Shown here: positions 54,011 through 62,156 of the stretch, piece after piece | How positions within the stretch are numbered: the stretch's first letter is position 1 | How the letters are laid out: every line of letters starts with the position of its first letter | Origin: JBBDYG01 sp040901765 | GTDB lineage: Bacteria > Planctomycetota > Planctomycetia > Pirellulales > Lacipirellulaceae | Assembly (NCBI GenBank): GCA_040901765.1 | Contig: JBBDYG010000094.1 | Coordinates: 1 to 64,000 of the forward strand | Reading direction: 5' to 3' | Length of the DNA stretch: 64,000 nucleotides | Translations under genes and position numbers: made by a program | The notes under the pieces: generated by a model | What the model saw: the letters and a program-made list of their open reading frames with translations, nothing else | What the model was told of the DNA's origin: nothing | Database searches by the model: none

Positions 54011-54304
54011 ATGAGTTCTATAACCTCGTACTCGCTAGCGGAATTCAATCAAGACGCGCCTTTACATCTCACGCGGTTGCGCGAAACAGGCGAGCCAGAG
54101 ATGTTAACGATTGATGGTGAACCCAAGGTTGTGGTACAGGATGCGGAAGCTTATCAGAAGTTGCTCAACGAGCTCGATTATCGGACAACCGTTGAGGGAA
54201 TTCGCCGCGGATTGGCGTCTTTCGAACGCGGTGAGGGTCGTCCAGTTCAAGAGTTTTTCGCCGAACTCGCGGCGGAAGCGGGCGTGAGGGCGCCGACGAA
54301 GTGA
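54011..54304 (+). CDS. Phd/YefM-type antitoxin
   Basis: A 97-residue protein: SSITSYSLAEFNQDAPLHLTRLRETGEPEMLTIDGEPKVVVQDAEAYQKLLNEL is the Phd/YefM N-terminal DNA-binding fold. The tail (EGIRRGLASFERGEGRPVQEFFAELAAEAG) is the toxin-binding helix. It overlaps the toxin gene by 4 bp. Upstream 53759-54010 shows no gene and should hold the operator. Confidence 0.88.
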   Translation: MSSITSYSLAEFNQDAPLHLTRLRETGEPEMLTIDGEPKVVVQDAEAYQKLLNELDYRTTVEGIRRGLASFERGEGRPVQEFFAELAAEAGVRAPTK

Positions 54305-54615
54305 AGCATTACCGCATTTCGATTGCACCCGATGCCGAAAGGGACATCGCAGCAGAATTCTGGTACATTCACCGCGAATCGCCGTCAAACGCGGAGACTT
54401 GGATGCACGGCATCTATGCCGCGATTGAATCGCTCGCAGAGATGCCGGCTCGTTGCGGCAGAATTCGCGAGCACGCCGAGTTCGATGTTGAACTGCGAGA
54501 AACGTATTACAAGTCCCACCGCATTATCTTCACGATAGTTGGAGAGGAAGTCCGCGTGGTGCATGTCCGCCACGGTGCGCAGCGAGACCTTCAACGCGCG
54601 GATATATCAGATTAA
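54301..54615 (+). CDS. RelE/ParE superfamily toxin
   Basis: A 104-residue protein: YRISIAPDAERDIAAEFWYIHRESPSNAETWMHGIYAAIESLAEMPARCGRIRE, ELRETYYKSHRIIFTIVGEEVRVVHVRHGAQRD. This is the compact RelE/ParE fold with VVHVRHG as the penultimate strand. It is translationally coupled to the Phd-type antitoxin. Its 3' end overlaps the bshB1-like gene by 9 bp tail to tail. Confidence 0.88.
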   Translation: MKHYRISIAPDAERDIAAEFWYIHRESPSNAETWMHGIYAAIESLAEMPARCGRIREHAEFDVELRETYYKSHRIIFTIVGEEVRVVHVRHGAQRDLQRADISD

Positions 54616-55296
54616 TCCCGCCATCGTCGACATCCCCACCGGCTCGCGCGACGTGTAAGGCTCGCCAAAGGCGACGCCAATCGTCTTGCCCCAATAGGCG
54701 GCTTCGTCGCGAAGTTGGTCGAGGAAAGTCGGCGACTTTGTCGAGCGACCGGTAATGAACTGGCTCTCGAAGCAACGGATCGCGGCCTGTTTTTGTGCCC
54801 ACACGTCACTGATGTCGAGTATGAACGCCGGCTGCGCTGCTAGCTTCAAATGCACACAAAAGTAATTGAATATGCGTTCCGGATGATGAGGCTCGCCGGG
54901 CAGATCGGACTTGGTGAGCTTCGCCCAAAAACGCGCGGCTTCCACAAGCTGCGTCGCGGCGACATGGTCGGGGTGGGCGTCGATCCAGTACGGTGCCAGC
55001 AGCCAACGCGGGCGCTGCTGGCGGATTACGCCGGCGAGCTTCGCGCGGTTTTCGAGCGTCGCTTCTAAACTCCGGTTCGGCAGCCCCAGATTCTCGCGCC
55101 AGTCGAGGCCTAGAACCTTCGTGGCGGCAGCGGTCTCGCGGGCACGAATCTCAGGGCTGCCGTGAGGTGTCGGCTCGCCGCTGGTCAGGTCGAGCACGCC
55201 CACGCGGCGTCCCTCGGCCCTGAGCTTTAGAATCGCCCCCGCGGCGCCCAGTTCGGCGTCGTCCGGATGCGGGGCAATGACGAGAACGTCGAGCAT
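54607..55296 (-). CDS. bshB1: BshB1-like PIG-L deacetylase (bacillithiol pathway)
   Basis: A 229-residue zinc deacetylase from ATG 55296 (MLDVLVIAPHPDDAELGAAGAI); the frame continues upstream without conserved sequence. APHPDDAELG and DAHPDHVAATQL supply the metal-binding Asp/His residues of the PIG-L/LmbE family. VGVLDLTSGEPTPHGSPEIRARE is characteristic of the BshB1 branch, which deacetylates N-acetylglucosaminyl malate. bshA and bshC are not in the window, so the bacillithiol assignment rests on sequence alone. A sugar-modifying role in another pathway is possible. Confidence 0.8.
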   Translation of the reverse strand: MLDVLVIAPHPDDAELGAAGAILKLRAEGRRVGVLDLTSGEPTPHGSPEIRARETAAATKVLGLDWRENLGLPNRSLEATLENRAKLAGVIRQQRPRWLLAPYWIDAHPDHVAATQLVEAARFWAKLTKSDLPGEPHHPERIFNYFCVHLKLAAQPAFILDISDVWAQKQAAIRCFESQFITGRSTKSPTFLDQLRDEAAYWGKTIGVAFGEPYTSREPVGMSTMAGLI

Positions 55297-55463
55297 GCTA
55301 GCGTAGCCAGGGTAGAAATAGGTCGCGAAAGAACGCAGATGAATCGGATCGGCGCGGATCTTGATAAATCGTGGAGCGAGGGCACCGGCAATTCCGCTCG
55401 ACAACCCCGAAGAATCTTGCGAAACTTCGCGGACTTACGAGACGACCTCGGTTCTTCGTTGCC

Positions 55464-55649
55464 ATGTCCTGCAAACGATTGTTGCAACGTTTGATCCCGA
55501 CCATTCTGATGGCGTTTTCGCTTGGCTGCGCAAGTGAGCCGTGGAACCTCGATCGGTACCGCGACGAACGGGCGGTGGATATTGAAGACCGTCTCACCCG
55601 CGAAGAACCAATCGTGAAAAATCCGTTCGGCAAGGCGGATTCCAACTAG
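55464..55649 (+). CDS. Small predicted lipoprotein
   Basis: A 61-residue protein from ATG 55464 (MSCKRLLQRLIPTILMAFSLGCASEP) with a lipobox-like SLGC. The mature part is short, charged and hydrophilic (WNLDRYRDERAVDIEDRLTREEPIVKNPFGKADSN). No family recognised. It overlaps the redoxin gene by 4 bp tail to tail. The N-terminal 31 residues of the longer open frame starting at 55371 look non-coding. Confidence 0.65.
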   Translation: MSCKRLLQRLIPTILMAFSLGCASEPWNLDRYRDERAVDIEDRLTREEPIVKNPFGKADSN

Positions 55650-57529
55650 CGGCTGCGGCGCCTCTCTGCCCTGTCGACAAAGTCAGCAGCTATTCCGTCG
55701 GCAAGTCGCGTGGCGCGGGCCCGTTCCCTGGCGTTGGGAATCTTCTCGCTCATTTGACGTTGCCATTCGCCTTTGGGAATCGCGACGTCGAAAAAGCCGA
55801 TCATCATTTCTTCCATCGTTTGATCGCCCCAGCGGACTTTGGCCGTCGGGTCGGGATTCGAGAGATTCTCCTCCGAGTTGTCGAACCGAGCGATACAGTG
55901 GACCACAAAGTCGTCGGGAATCTCCAGCGGCTCGGCGAGAAGGTAACTATGTTGCCAGTTGAAGTCGAACCGCGGCACGTCGAGCAGCATTTCGCGACGG
56001 CCGTCGGGGTAAACGGCGGCGAAGCGAAACTCTTTGCCGCGGACGTGCATGTGGGGCGACAGGCTCAGCAGTTTGCCGCCCTTGGGGAACCATCGGATGA
56101 ACGCATCGACGCGGTGGCTCGAGGCGCCAGGCGGAATCTCAAACATCGGTTGGGCAGCGGCGACCGAAACGACCTCTTCCGTGACCGTTTCTGGATCGGC
56201 AAAGATGATGCCAACTTTGCTGATGTCCTCCGTCGCCTTGCCGTTGGGCGTGTAGTGCATTTGAAAGACAAACTTCGAGCCGGCGGCCACCAAACGGGCA
56301 CGGCCCGGTTCGAACTCCATCACTTCGTGGCCTGGCACGTAAGAAGTGAGCCAACCCGTGCCGCGAGTGCGGCTGTCGCGCGGCGAGCTGACGTAAACAA
56401 TTACGTGATGCACCACTGAGGGATCGCCCGGGATCACTTCCGCGGCGGAGATGTATTTGTCCTCCGTAAAGCCGGGGTCGACCGCGAAGTACTGATAATC
56501 AACAAGCCCCTCAGCCTGCACTTGGTAGGGCTTCTCGGCCATCGCCACAACCTGGTCCGGCTCGCGGCTCAGCCGCCAGCCCTCGGTAAACTTCCGCGGC
56601 TTGGGAAGGTCGCTCAGATCGCCCTGCGGCGCGCCGTGCTCGGCCCAATCGTAGAGCAGTTGCTTTTCCTCGTCGGTCATTCCGCGGGCGTTGGCGAAGT
56701 GGCCATAACGAGGGTTCGCATGCCACGGTGGCATCCGCTGGTCGCGAACCACCTCGGCCAGCATATCCGCCCAGCCCGCTGCGTCGTCGTAGTTTGTCAA
56801 GGCAAACGGCCCGATCGCCCCAGGACGATGGCACTCGACGCAGTGCTTGTCGAGAAGACGCGAAACCTCCCTTGCGTAGGTCACGTTGCTTTCATCGCTC
56901 GCCCGCTTGGCCCGACCGATAAGGCAGCCGATCGGCTTGGTGGTCGAAATCTCAATTGGTTTACCTTCGAGGCAGGCTTCGATTGCCTTGCGGAGATAAT
57001 GCTCGCCCGCACCAGGCCGCGATTCGCCGACGTTGTACTGGTCGTCGATCTGGCCGTGATAGCAAACGGTGCGGGCTTGATCGAGCAAGAAAACCTCCGG
57101 CGTGCGGGTCGCGCCCATCGCATCGGACACGCGGTTGCCCACGTCCTTTAGCAGCGGAAACTCGATCTCGTGAGTACGGCCGTAAGCTGTGAGTTCAGCG
57201 AGGGAATCCTGCGCGTTGGCGTTGATTCCCAGAAATGCGACTCCGCGGTCGGCGTACTTGCTGGCCAGCTCCGTCAGCCGCCGTCCGTAAAGCTTCGCCA
57301 GCGGGCACTCGGTGCCGAGAAACGCGACGACAACTAGTCGCTTGTCGCTGAAGTCCGACAGCTTGCACGATTGGCCGTGAATATCGCTGAGCGCGAAGTC
57401 CTCGACGAGCTGGCCGACATACGGCGATTTCGTTTTCTCGGCGGCGTCAGCGGAGGGTGCCGCCATAGCGAAACCGACCGCAGCAAATACTGCGAGTAAA
57501 CTTGTTCGGGAAACTGGAAAGCGGTGCAT
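55646..57529 (-). CDS. Exported redoxin - cytochrome c-like - copper monooxygenase-like fusion protein
   Basis: A 627-residue protein with a signal peptide (LLAVFAAVGFAMAAPSADA). Residues about 38-185 are an AhpC/TSA-type redoxin (VEDFALSDIHGQSCKLSDF; FLGTECPLAKLYGRRL has one Cys where thioredoxins have CxxC). Residues about 220-300 contain LDKHCVECHRPGAIGPF (C-x2-C-H heme site) and MPPWHAN, a planctomycete cytochrome c-like segment. The C-terminal 300 residues show VVHHVIVYVSS, FVFQMHYTPNG and LSLSPHMHVRGKEF, the His clusters of copper type II, ascorbate-dependent (PHM/DBM-like) monooxygenases. It is presumably periplasmic. The substrate is not known. Confidence 0.85.
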   Translation of the reverse strand: MHRFPVSRTSLLAVFAAVGFAMAAPSADAAEKTKSPYVGQLVEDFALSDIHGQSCKLSDFSDKRLVVVAFLGTECPLAKLYGRRLTELASKYADRGVAFLGINANAQDSLAELTAYGRTHEIEFPLLKDVGNRVSDAMGATRTPEVFLLDQARTVCYHGQIDDQYNVGESRPGAGEHYLRKAIEACLEGKPIEISTTKPIGCLIGRAKRASDESNVTYAREVSRLLDKHCVECHRPGAIGPFALTNYDDAAGWADMLAEVVRDQRMPPWHANPRYGHFANARGMTDEEKQLLYDWAEHGAPQGDLSDLPKPRKFTEGWRLSREPDQVVAMAEKPYQVQAEGLVDYQYFAVDPGFTEDKYISAAEVIPGDPSVVHHVIVYVSSPRDSRTRGTGWLTSYVPGHEVMEFEPGRARLVAAGSKFVFQMHYTPNGKATEDISKVGIIFADPETVTEEVVSVAAAQPMFEIPPGASSHRVDAFIRWFPKGGKLLSLSPHMHVRGKEFRFAAVYPDGRREMLLDVPRFDFNWQHSYLLAEPLEIPDDFVVHCIARFDNSEENLSNPDPTAKVRWGDQTMEEMMIGFFDVAIPKGEWQRQMSEKIPNARERARATRLADGIAADFVDRAERRRSR

Positions 57530-57735
57530 AATGGTTGCTCGCAGCGACCTGGGATTCTAAGGATTGTACCACGGACACGGCAATTTTGCCATAAATCAAA
57601 CGTGGATGGAACACGGAAGTTCTGTGACAAAAGAACGGGCAGTCCTGAATAGGGTATTCGCTTCCAGCCCGCATAAATTGGCACCGGCCAGCGGTTCCGC
57701 TAGCATTTACCCGATGTTTCCGGCCGCGGTTTCAG

Positions 57736-57839
57736 AGGAAAGGGGTCAGGGGTCAGGATTCAGGGGTCAGGGAAAGAACAGGCGGCGAAGCCGCAGTTAC
57801 ATTTCCCTGGCCCCTGACCCCTGAATCCTGACCCCTCTT
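57736..57839. repeat. GTCAGGGG-type palindrome, family B copy 2
   Basis: The left arm (57736-57775) consists of GGGGTCAGGGGTCAGG, ATTCAGGGGTCAGGGAAA; the right arm (57802-57839) is its near-complement with the heptamer register shifted by one unit. A GGCGGCGAAGCCGC hairpin forms the tip. It fills the spacer between the redoxin and sdhB genes. Confidence 0.85.
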
Positions 57840-57855
57840 AATTCCGCTCCCGCTC

Positions 57856-58716
57856 TCAACGGTCGAACCAACTCTTGACCCAGTGAACGGTCGTTTGCCG
57901 GCCGGCGCGGGCGATGGAGCGTGTGAGCGGGATGTTCTTGGGGCAGACGGCGACGCAGTTTTGGGCGTTGCCGCAATCCTGAATGCCGCCCGGGGCCATC
58001 AGGGCGTCGAGCCGCTCGCCGGCCTTCATGTGGCCCGTGGCGTGGGCGTTGAACAGCATCGCCTGGCTAATCGGGGCGGCACCGATAAACTCTTCGTCGA
58101 AAGCCGCATTCTTGCGAGCGGTGAACTCTGCGTCGCTCTCGTCCGGACGACGAACGATTTCGACCTTGCGGTATTCGGGGCACGCATCGAGACAACAACC
58201 GCAGGTCATGCATTCCGACAGGGGATAGCGCAATTGCTGCATCTCTTGCGACTCGCGCGGCCCGGGGCCACGGTCGAGATAATCGTCCACCTCGACCCAC
58301 GCCTTCACGCGTTGCAAGCTGCGGAACATGCGGCTGCGGTCAACGACCAGATCCCGCATCACCGGAAACTTGCTCATGGGTTGCAGTTCAATTTCCGCAT
58401 GACCTTCGTCGAATAAACTATCCACGAGTGCCGAGCACGATTGCCGAACGCGACCGTTGACAATCATGGTGCAGGAACCGCAGACCTCTTCCAGGCAGTT
58501 AGCATCCCAGGCTACGGGGGTCGTTTTCTTCCCGTCCTCCGTGTAGGGCTGCGCGGCGATCTTCAGCAACACGCTGATGATGTTCAGATTCGGTTCGTAG
58601 GGAAGCGAGAAGCGCTCCCAATGGGGCGCAACTCCCGGCGCGTCCTGTCGGAGAATGCGAACGCGGATCGTTTCCGGACGGGTGGCGTGGTGGGTTTCGT
58701 GGGCGAGGGTAGTCAT
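57856..58716 (-). CDS. sdhB: Succinate dehydrogenase / fumarate reductase iron-sulfur subunit
   Basis: A 286-residue protein from ATG 58716 (MTTLAHETHHATRPETIRVRIL). It carries the [2Fe-2S] cluster motif CLEEVCGSCTM with a downstream Cys (RQSCSAL), then SECMTCGCCLDACPEY for the [4Fe-4S] and CGNAQNCVAVCPKNIPL for the [3Fe-4S] cluster. It transfers electrons from the flavoprotein to quinone in the membrane complex. sdhA and sdhC are not in the window, neither directly up- nor downstream, so the gene is either split from its partners or transcribed alone. Confidence 0.93.
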   Translation of the reverse strand: MTTLAHETHHATRPETIRVRILRQDAPGVAPHWERFSLPYEPNLNIISVLLKIAAQPYTEDGKKTTPVAWDANCLEEVCGSCTMIVNGRVRQSCSALVDSLFDEGHAEIELQPMSKFPVMRDLVVDRSRMFRSLQRVKAWVEVDDYLDRGPGPRESQEMQQLRYPLSECMTCGCCLDACPEYRKVEIVRRPDESDAEFTARKNAAFDEEFIGAAPISQAMLFNAHATGHMKAGERLDALMAPGGIQDCGNAQNCVAVCPKNIPLTRSIARAGRQTTVHWVKSWFDR

Positions 58717-58910
58717 GAGCGGCAAAATAGGAACATGAAATTGACGCAAGCTGTTGTCCGGTCAGGGATTATAATTCGGACACCAGAGAACGCCAAGCGC
58801 AGGCGTTTCGCGACGCACGTCAGAGGTTGCCGTCGAAATGGTAGTTTGGCGGCCAGCCTGCACCGAGGGCGCTCTGGCGGCAGATGGTGGCTCGCTTCCG
58901 TAGCCTTGCC

Positions 58911-59120
58911 TCAGGCAGTGAAGTCGCCGCGGGCGGCTTCTGGCGTCAGGGTTTCATCGCGGGGCGTTCCACCGAAGGCCAACTCCGCGCCACAGCACTT
59001 AAACGTTGGTCCGGTGTGCTGCGATTGGCAGGGCATAATCACTTCGATCTCCATGCCGCAAATCTCGCAGTGATATTGATCGCCAACTTGCGGTTTCCCC
59101 GCGGTCATCTCGGTAACCAT
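58911..59120 (-). CDS. Small desulforedoxin/rubredoxin-like metal-binding protein
   Basis: A 69-residue protein: VGDQYHCEICGMEIEVIMPCQSQHTGPTFKCCGAELAF. The C-x2-C and a later CC pair resemble the Fe(Cys)4 or Zn(Cys)4 knuckles of desulforedoxin and desulfoferrodoxin N-domains. The C-terminal 25 residues are charged. Role unknown; it may be a small redox or zinc-ribbon protein. It has no clear operon partner between uxuA-like and sdhB genes on the same strand. Confidence 0.75.
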   Translation of the reverse strand: MVTEMTAGKPQVGDQYHCEICGMEIEVIMPCQSQHTGPTFKCCGAELAFGGTPRDETLTPEAARGDFTA

Positions 59121-59189
59121 TGCGTTTCCTCAACCGAAAAGGCAGCAGTCGCGCTGCGTTACGCGGCGCATCCGGTTCTGCTAAGTTCC

Positions 59190-60209
59190 CTACGACCCTG
59201 CGGAATCGCGCGCCGATCCGCAGAAAGATGCAAGTTTTGTGCCACCTGTCTGCACGGCCGACCGATATCCCGCGGCGGCTTGCATCAAGCCTTTCATGTA
59301 ACCGGCGGCGTAGAGACGACCGAGGATTTCATAACCGGGATACGCATTCGTTTCGCCGGCCATGGACGGCGCGTGATCGGGGCGAATCACGCCACTGAAG
59401 CCGACTTCATGATACGCCCGCATCACCGCGGGCATGTCGATCGCACCGTTGTCGTGAAAGGTCTCCCGAAAACATTCCGCGCGGCCGACGACGTTCCGAA
59501 AATGGGCATAGTGGATGTGGGGCGCCAACCGCCGGATGCCTTCGACAGGATCCTCGCCAGCGGGAAACAGGCTTCCTTGGCAATAGCAGAGGCCGTTTAC
59601 GCGGCTGGGGACAAGTTTAACCACCCGCTCCAGCGCATCGTGGCTAAAGATGATCCGCTGCTGGCCGCGCAATTCCGGCAACGGGGGATCGTCCGGATGG
59701 AGCGCCAGCTTGATGCCGGCGTCTTCGGCGACCGGAACGATTCGTTCGAGGAACCACTCCAAATTGTCCCAGAGTTTCTTAGCGGGTGTGGGAGGCTCGA
59801 CCGGCGGCGCGGCGTCGGTGACTACCCGTTCGATGTACTGTAAGTCGAATTCTGTGACCTTCGCGGCGCCACGTTCGAGTGCCTCGAAGCTGGTCCGCTG
59901 CCAGTCTTCGTCAGGCATCCAGTTATAGCACAACACTTCGAGCGACGCCTCGGCCATGTTGCGAATGAGCGTCTTGATGTCTTCCAGTTGCTGTTCGCGC
60001 CCCGGCAGGTTGTGAACCAGTTTCTGATGCGGTAGCAGACGCTCGACGTGGGTGAGCCTCATGCCGAATGACTCGACCCGCCGCTTGGTCTCCAGTAGCG
60101 CGGCCAACTCGAGGCCGGGATAGATAGTGACGATATCGGTCACGCCCACCTGCGCCGCCAGTTGCAGATTGCAGTCGGACATCGGCGTGACGATCATTCC
60201 AAGACGCAT
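59190..60209 (-). CDS. uxuA: Mannonate dehydratase-like protein
   Basis: A 339-residue TIM-barrel protein of the UxuA family, which dehydrates D-mannonate to 2-keto-3-deoxygluconate. RLTHVERLLPH, IKLALHPDDPPLPELRGQQRII, NGLCYCQGSL, IHYAHFRNVVG and VIRPDHAPSMAGETNAYPGYEILGRLYAAGYMKGL match the family's metal-binding His/Cys/Asp residues. The last 25 residues (VQTGGTKLASFCGSARDSAGS) look like a non-conserved extension. It is probably functionally paired with the semialdehyde dehydrogenase upstream for uronate/sugar-acid catabolism. Confidence 0.85.
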   Translation of the reverse strand: MRLGMIVTPMSDCNLQLAAQVGVTDIVTIYPGLELAALLETKRRVESFGMRLTHVERLLPHQKLVHNLPGREQQLEDIKTLIRNMAEASLEVLCYNWMPDEDWQRTSFEALERGAAKVTEFDLQYIERVVTDAAPPVEPPTPAKKLWDNLEWFLERIVPVAEDAGIKLALHPDDPPLPELRGQQRIIFSHDALERVVKLVPSRVNGLCYCQGSLFPAGEDPVEGIRRLAPHIHYAHFRNVVGRAECFRETFHDNGAIDMPAVMRAYHEVGFSGVIRPDHAPSMAGETNAYPGYEILGRLYAAGYMKGLMQAAAGYRSAVQTGGTKLASFCGSARDSAGS

Positions 60210-60250
60210 TGATGATTTTCTCCCTGCATGGATGCCACTGCTTGCCCAGC

Positions 60251-60342
60251 GTAGGTCAGGCTCCGCCTGACGGATCTGATAAACAAAACGATCGAAATAT
60301 CGAGATTGAATAAACGGGACCGTCAGGCGGAGCCTGACCTAC
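60251..60342. repeat. Palindrome with perfect 23-bp arms, family F
   Basis: The arms at 60251-60273 and 60320-60342 are exact inverted copies containing GTCAGGCTCCGCCTGAC-type words, each arm itself nearly self-complementary, around a 46-base AT-rich loop. It lies between two codirectional genes, uxuA-like and ketoglutarate-semialdehyde dehydrogenase. It may act as an mRNA processing or attenuation structure. Confidence 0.85.
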
Positions 60343-60350
60343 TTGGAATA

Positions 60351-61928
60351 TCACTCCAACGTCCCGTCCACCAACCGCCGCACGCTGAGTGGATTGCCGG
60401 CCTGCAGTTCAGCCGGCAGGGCCGCGTCAGGGAAGTTTTGAAAGCAGACCGGACGGGCAAACCGCAGAATCGCTCTCGAACCGACCGACGTGGTGCGCGA
60501 GTCGGTCGTCGCAGGGTAGGGGCCGCCGTGAACGATCGCGTCGCCCACTTCCACCCCCGGTGGAAACTGGTTGAACACCAGCCGTCCGGCGCGAGTTTCC
60601 AAAATTGACATTAGCTCCGCTGCGTTCAGCAAGTCTTGCTCGTCGCCGTGAATTGCCACGGTAAGTTGCCCTGGCAGATTGCGTGCGACGGCTAGCAGTT
60701 CGTCCATCGTTTGGTAGCGAACCAACAAGGTCGCCGGTCCGAATACTTCGTCCGCAAGCGTCTTGTCCGACAAGAACGCATCAACGTCTGTCTCGAACAG
60801 GACCGCGCCGGCCGTGCTTGCGCTGCCCGCAGTCGCGGCCCCGGCCAAAGTCCGCACCGCGGATTGGTTCTGGAGGCGCTCAACTCCACGGGCATAGTTT
60901 GCAGCAATTCCCGCATGGAGCATCACTCCTGGGGCGGTTTCACGAATGAGTTGGCTCAGTTTATTGCGAAAGACTTCGTCGCCGTTGGTAAGTACGATGC
61001 CGGGCTTGGTGCAGAACTGGCCCACGCCCGTGGTGACAGCTTGATGCAGGCCAGCGGCGATCTGCTCTCCGCGCGTAGCCAATGCCCTGGGCAGCAGGAA
61101 CATCGGATTGGTGCTGCCCATTTCGGCGTAGACGGGGATTGGCTCGTCGCGCGCTGCGGCCAAATTGAACAGCGCGCGTCCGCCAGCCAGGGAGCCGGTG
61201 AAGCCGACGGCTTTGATCCGCGGATGCCGCACAAGCGCGGAACCGACTTCCACGCCGGCATCGAACAGCAGCGAGAACACGCCCGCGACGATGCCTTCGG
61301 ACTTCACCGCCGCGACGATCGCCTTGCCTACAAGCTCACTTGTGCCCGGATGAGCGGGGTGGGCTTTTACCACCACCGGACACCCGGCTGCGAGCGCCGA
61401 TGCGGTGTCGCCCCCAGCTACCGAGTATGCCAGCGGAAAATTGCTCGCGCCGAACACCGCCACCGGACCGAGTGGGCGGAGCATCGATCGCAAATCGGAC
61501 CGCGGCTGGGGCTGGCGGTCGGGCTGCGCGGGTTCGATGCGAGCATCGACCCACGAACCCTCTTCGACGATGGATGCGTACATGCGAAGCTGCATGACCG
61601 TCCGCGCCATCTCGCTCCGAACGCGCGTCTCTGGTAAGCCGGTCTCCCGGTTCACGCGCTCGACCAGTGCCCCGCTCAGCGCTTCGATGTTGTTTGCGAT
61701 GGCGCGAAGAAACGTGGCCCGCTGCTTGCCGGGCAGATTGCGATAGCTCGCAAAGGCCTCGTCGGCGGCGTCGGCCGCTTGACCGACTTGTTCCAACGTC
61801 GCCGACCGATAGACCGGCGGCACCACCTCCCCCGTGGCGGGGTTCACCGCCGAAAACTCGTCGCTACGGCTCTCACCTGCGGAAGCTCGACCCGCGATCA
61901 TCGATAAGCCGTCAAGGCCAAACATCAA
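60351..61928 (-). CDS. 2,5-dioxovalerate (alpha-ketoglutaric semialdehyde) dehydrogenase
   Basis: A 525-residue aldehyde dehydrogenase. SAVNPATGEVVPPVYRSAT opens the domain; LRPLGPVAVFGASNFPLAYSVAGGDTASALAAGCPVVVKAHPAHPGTSELV is the NADP-binding half with the family's KAHPAHP. AEMGSTNPMF carries the catalytic Glu and GVGQFCTKPGIVL the nucleophile Cys. These features identify the KGSADH branch, which oxidises alpha-ketoglutaric semialdehyde in pentose, glucarate/galactarate and hydroxyproline catabolism. It is upstream of the UxuA-like gene on the same strand across a palindrome. Confidence 0.9.
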   Translation of the reverse strand: MMFGLDGLSMIAGRASAGESRSDEFSAVNPATGEVVPPVYRSATLEQVGQAADAADEAFASYRNLPGKQRATFLRAIANNIEALSGALVERVNRETGLPETRVRSEMARTVMQLRMYASIVEEGSWVDARIEPAQPDRQPQPRSDLRSMLRPLGPVAVFGASNFPLAYSVAGGDTASALAAGCPVVVKAHPAHPGTSELVGKAIVAAVKSEGIVAGVFSLLFDAGVEVGSALVRHPRIKAVGFTGSLAGGRALFNLAAARDEPIPVYAEMGSTNPMFLLPRALATRGEQIAAGLHQAVTTGVGQFCTKPGIVLTNGDEVFRNKLSQLIRETAPGVMLHAGIAANYARGVERLQNQSAVRTLAGAATAGSASTAGAVLFETDVDAFLSDKTLADEVFGPATLLVRYQTMDELLAVARNLPGQLTVAIHGDEQDLLNAAELMSILETRAGRLVFNQFPPGVEVGDAIVHGGPYPATTDSRTTSVGSRAILRFARPVCFQNFPDAALPAELQAGNPLSVRRLVDGTLE

Positions 61929-61984
61929 ATTCGTTTCCGTTACGCGGGCTCTCGCGGCAATTTAATACTACAGCGCTATGTCGT

Positions 61985-62127
61985 TTTTCACCACCGAGTC
62001 ACGGAGGACACGGAGAATTCGCGAAGAATTGGGCGTTTAGCCGCCGAGTTTCGGGCACAGAAATACGTCCTAGAACGACACGCAAGAACGGATTGCCCTC
62101 CGTGTGCTCCGGGACTCTGTGGTGAAA
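61985..62127. repeat. Palindromic element, family A copy 4
   Basis: The arms TTTTTCACCACCGAGTCACG (61985-62004, continuing GAGGACACGGAG) and CTCCGTGTGCTCCGGGACTCTGTGGTGAAA (about 62098-62127) are imperfect inverted copies of the arms seen at 8945-9119. It lies between the dehydrogenase start and the 3' end of the DUF1559 gene. Confidence 0.8.
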
Positions 62128-62156
62128 TCTAGCGGTGCAGTAACATCTGGCGCGAT

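Noticed and set aside
58884..59843. Plus-strand frame of 319 codons opposite the UxuA-like gene
   Set aside because: Antisense to a gene with clear catalytic motifs; shadow.
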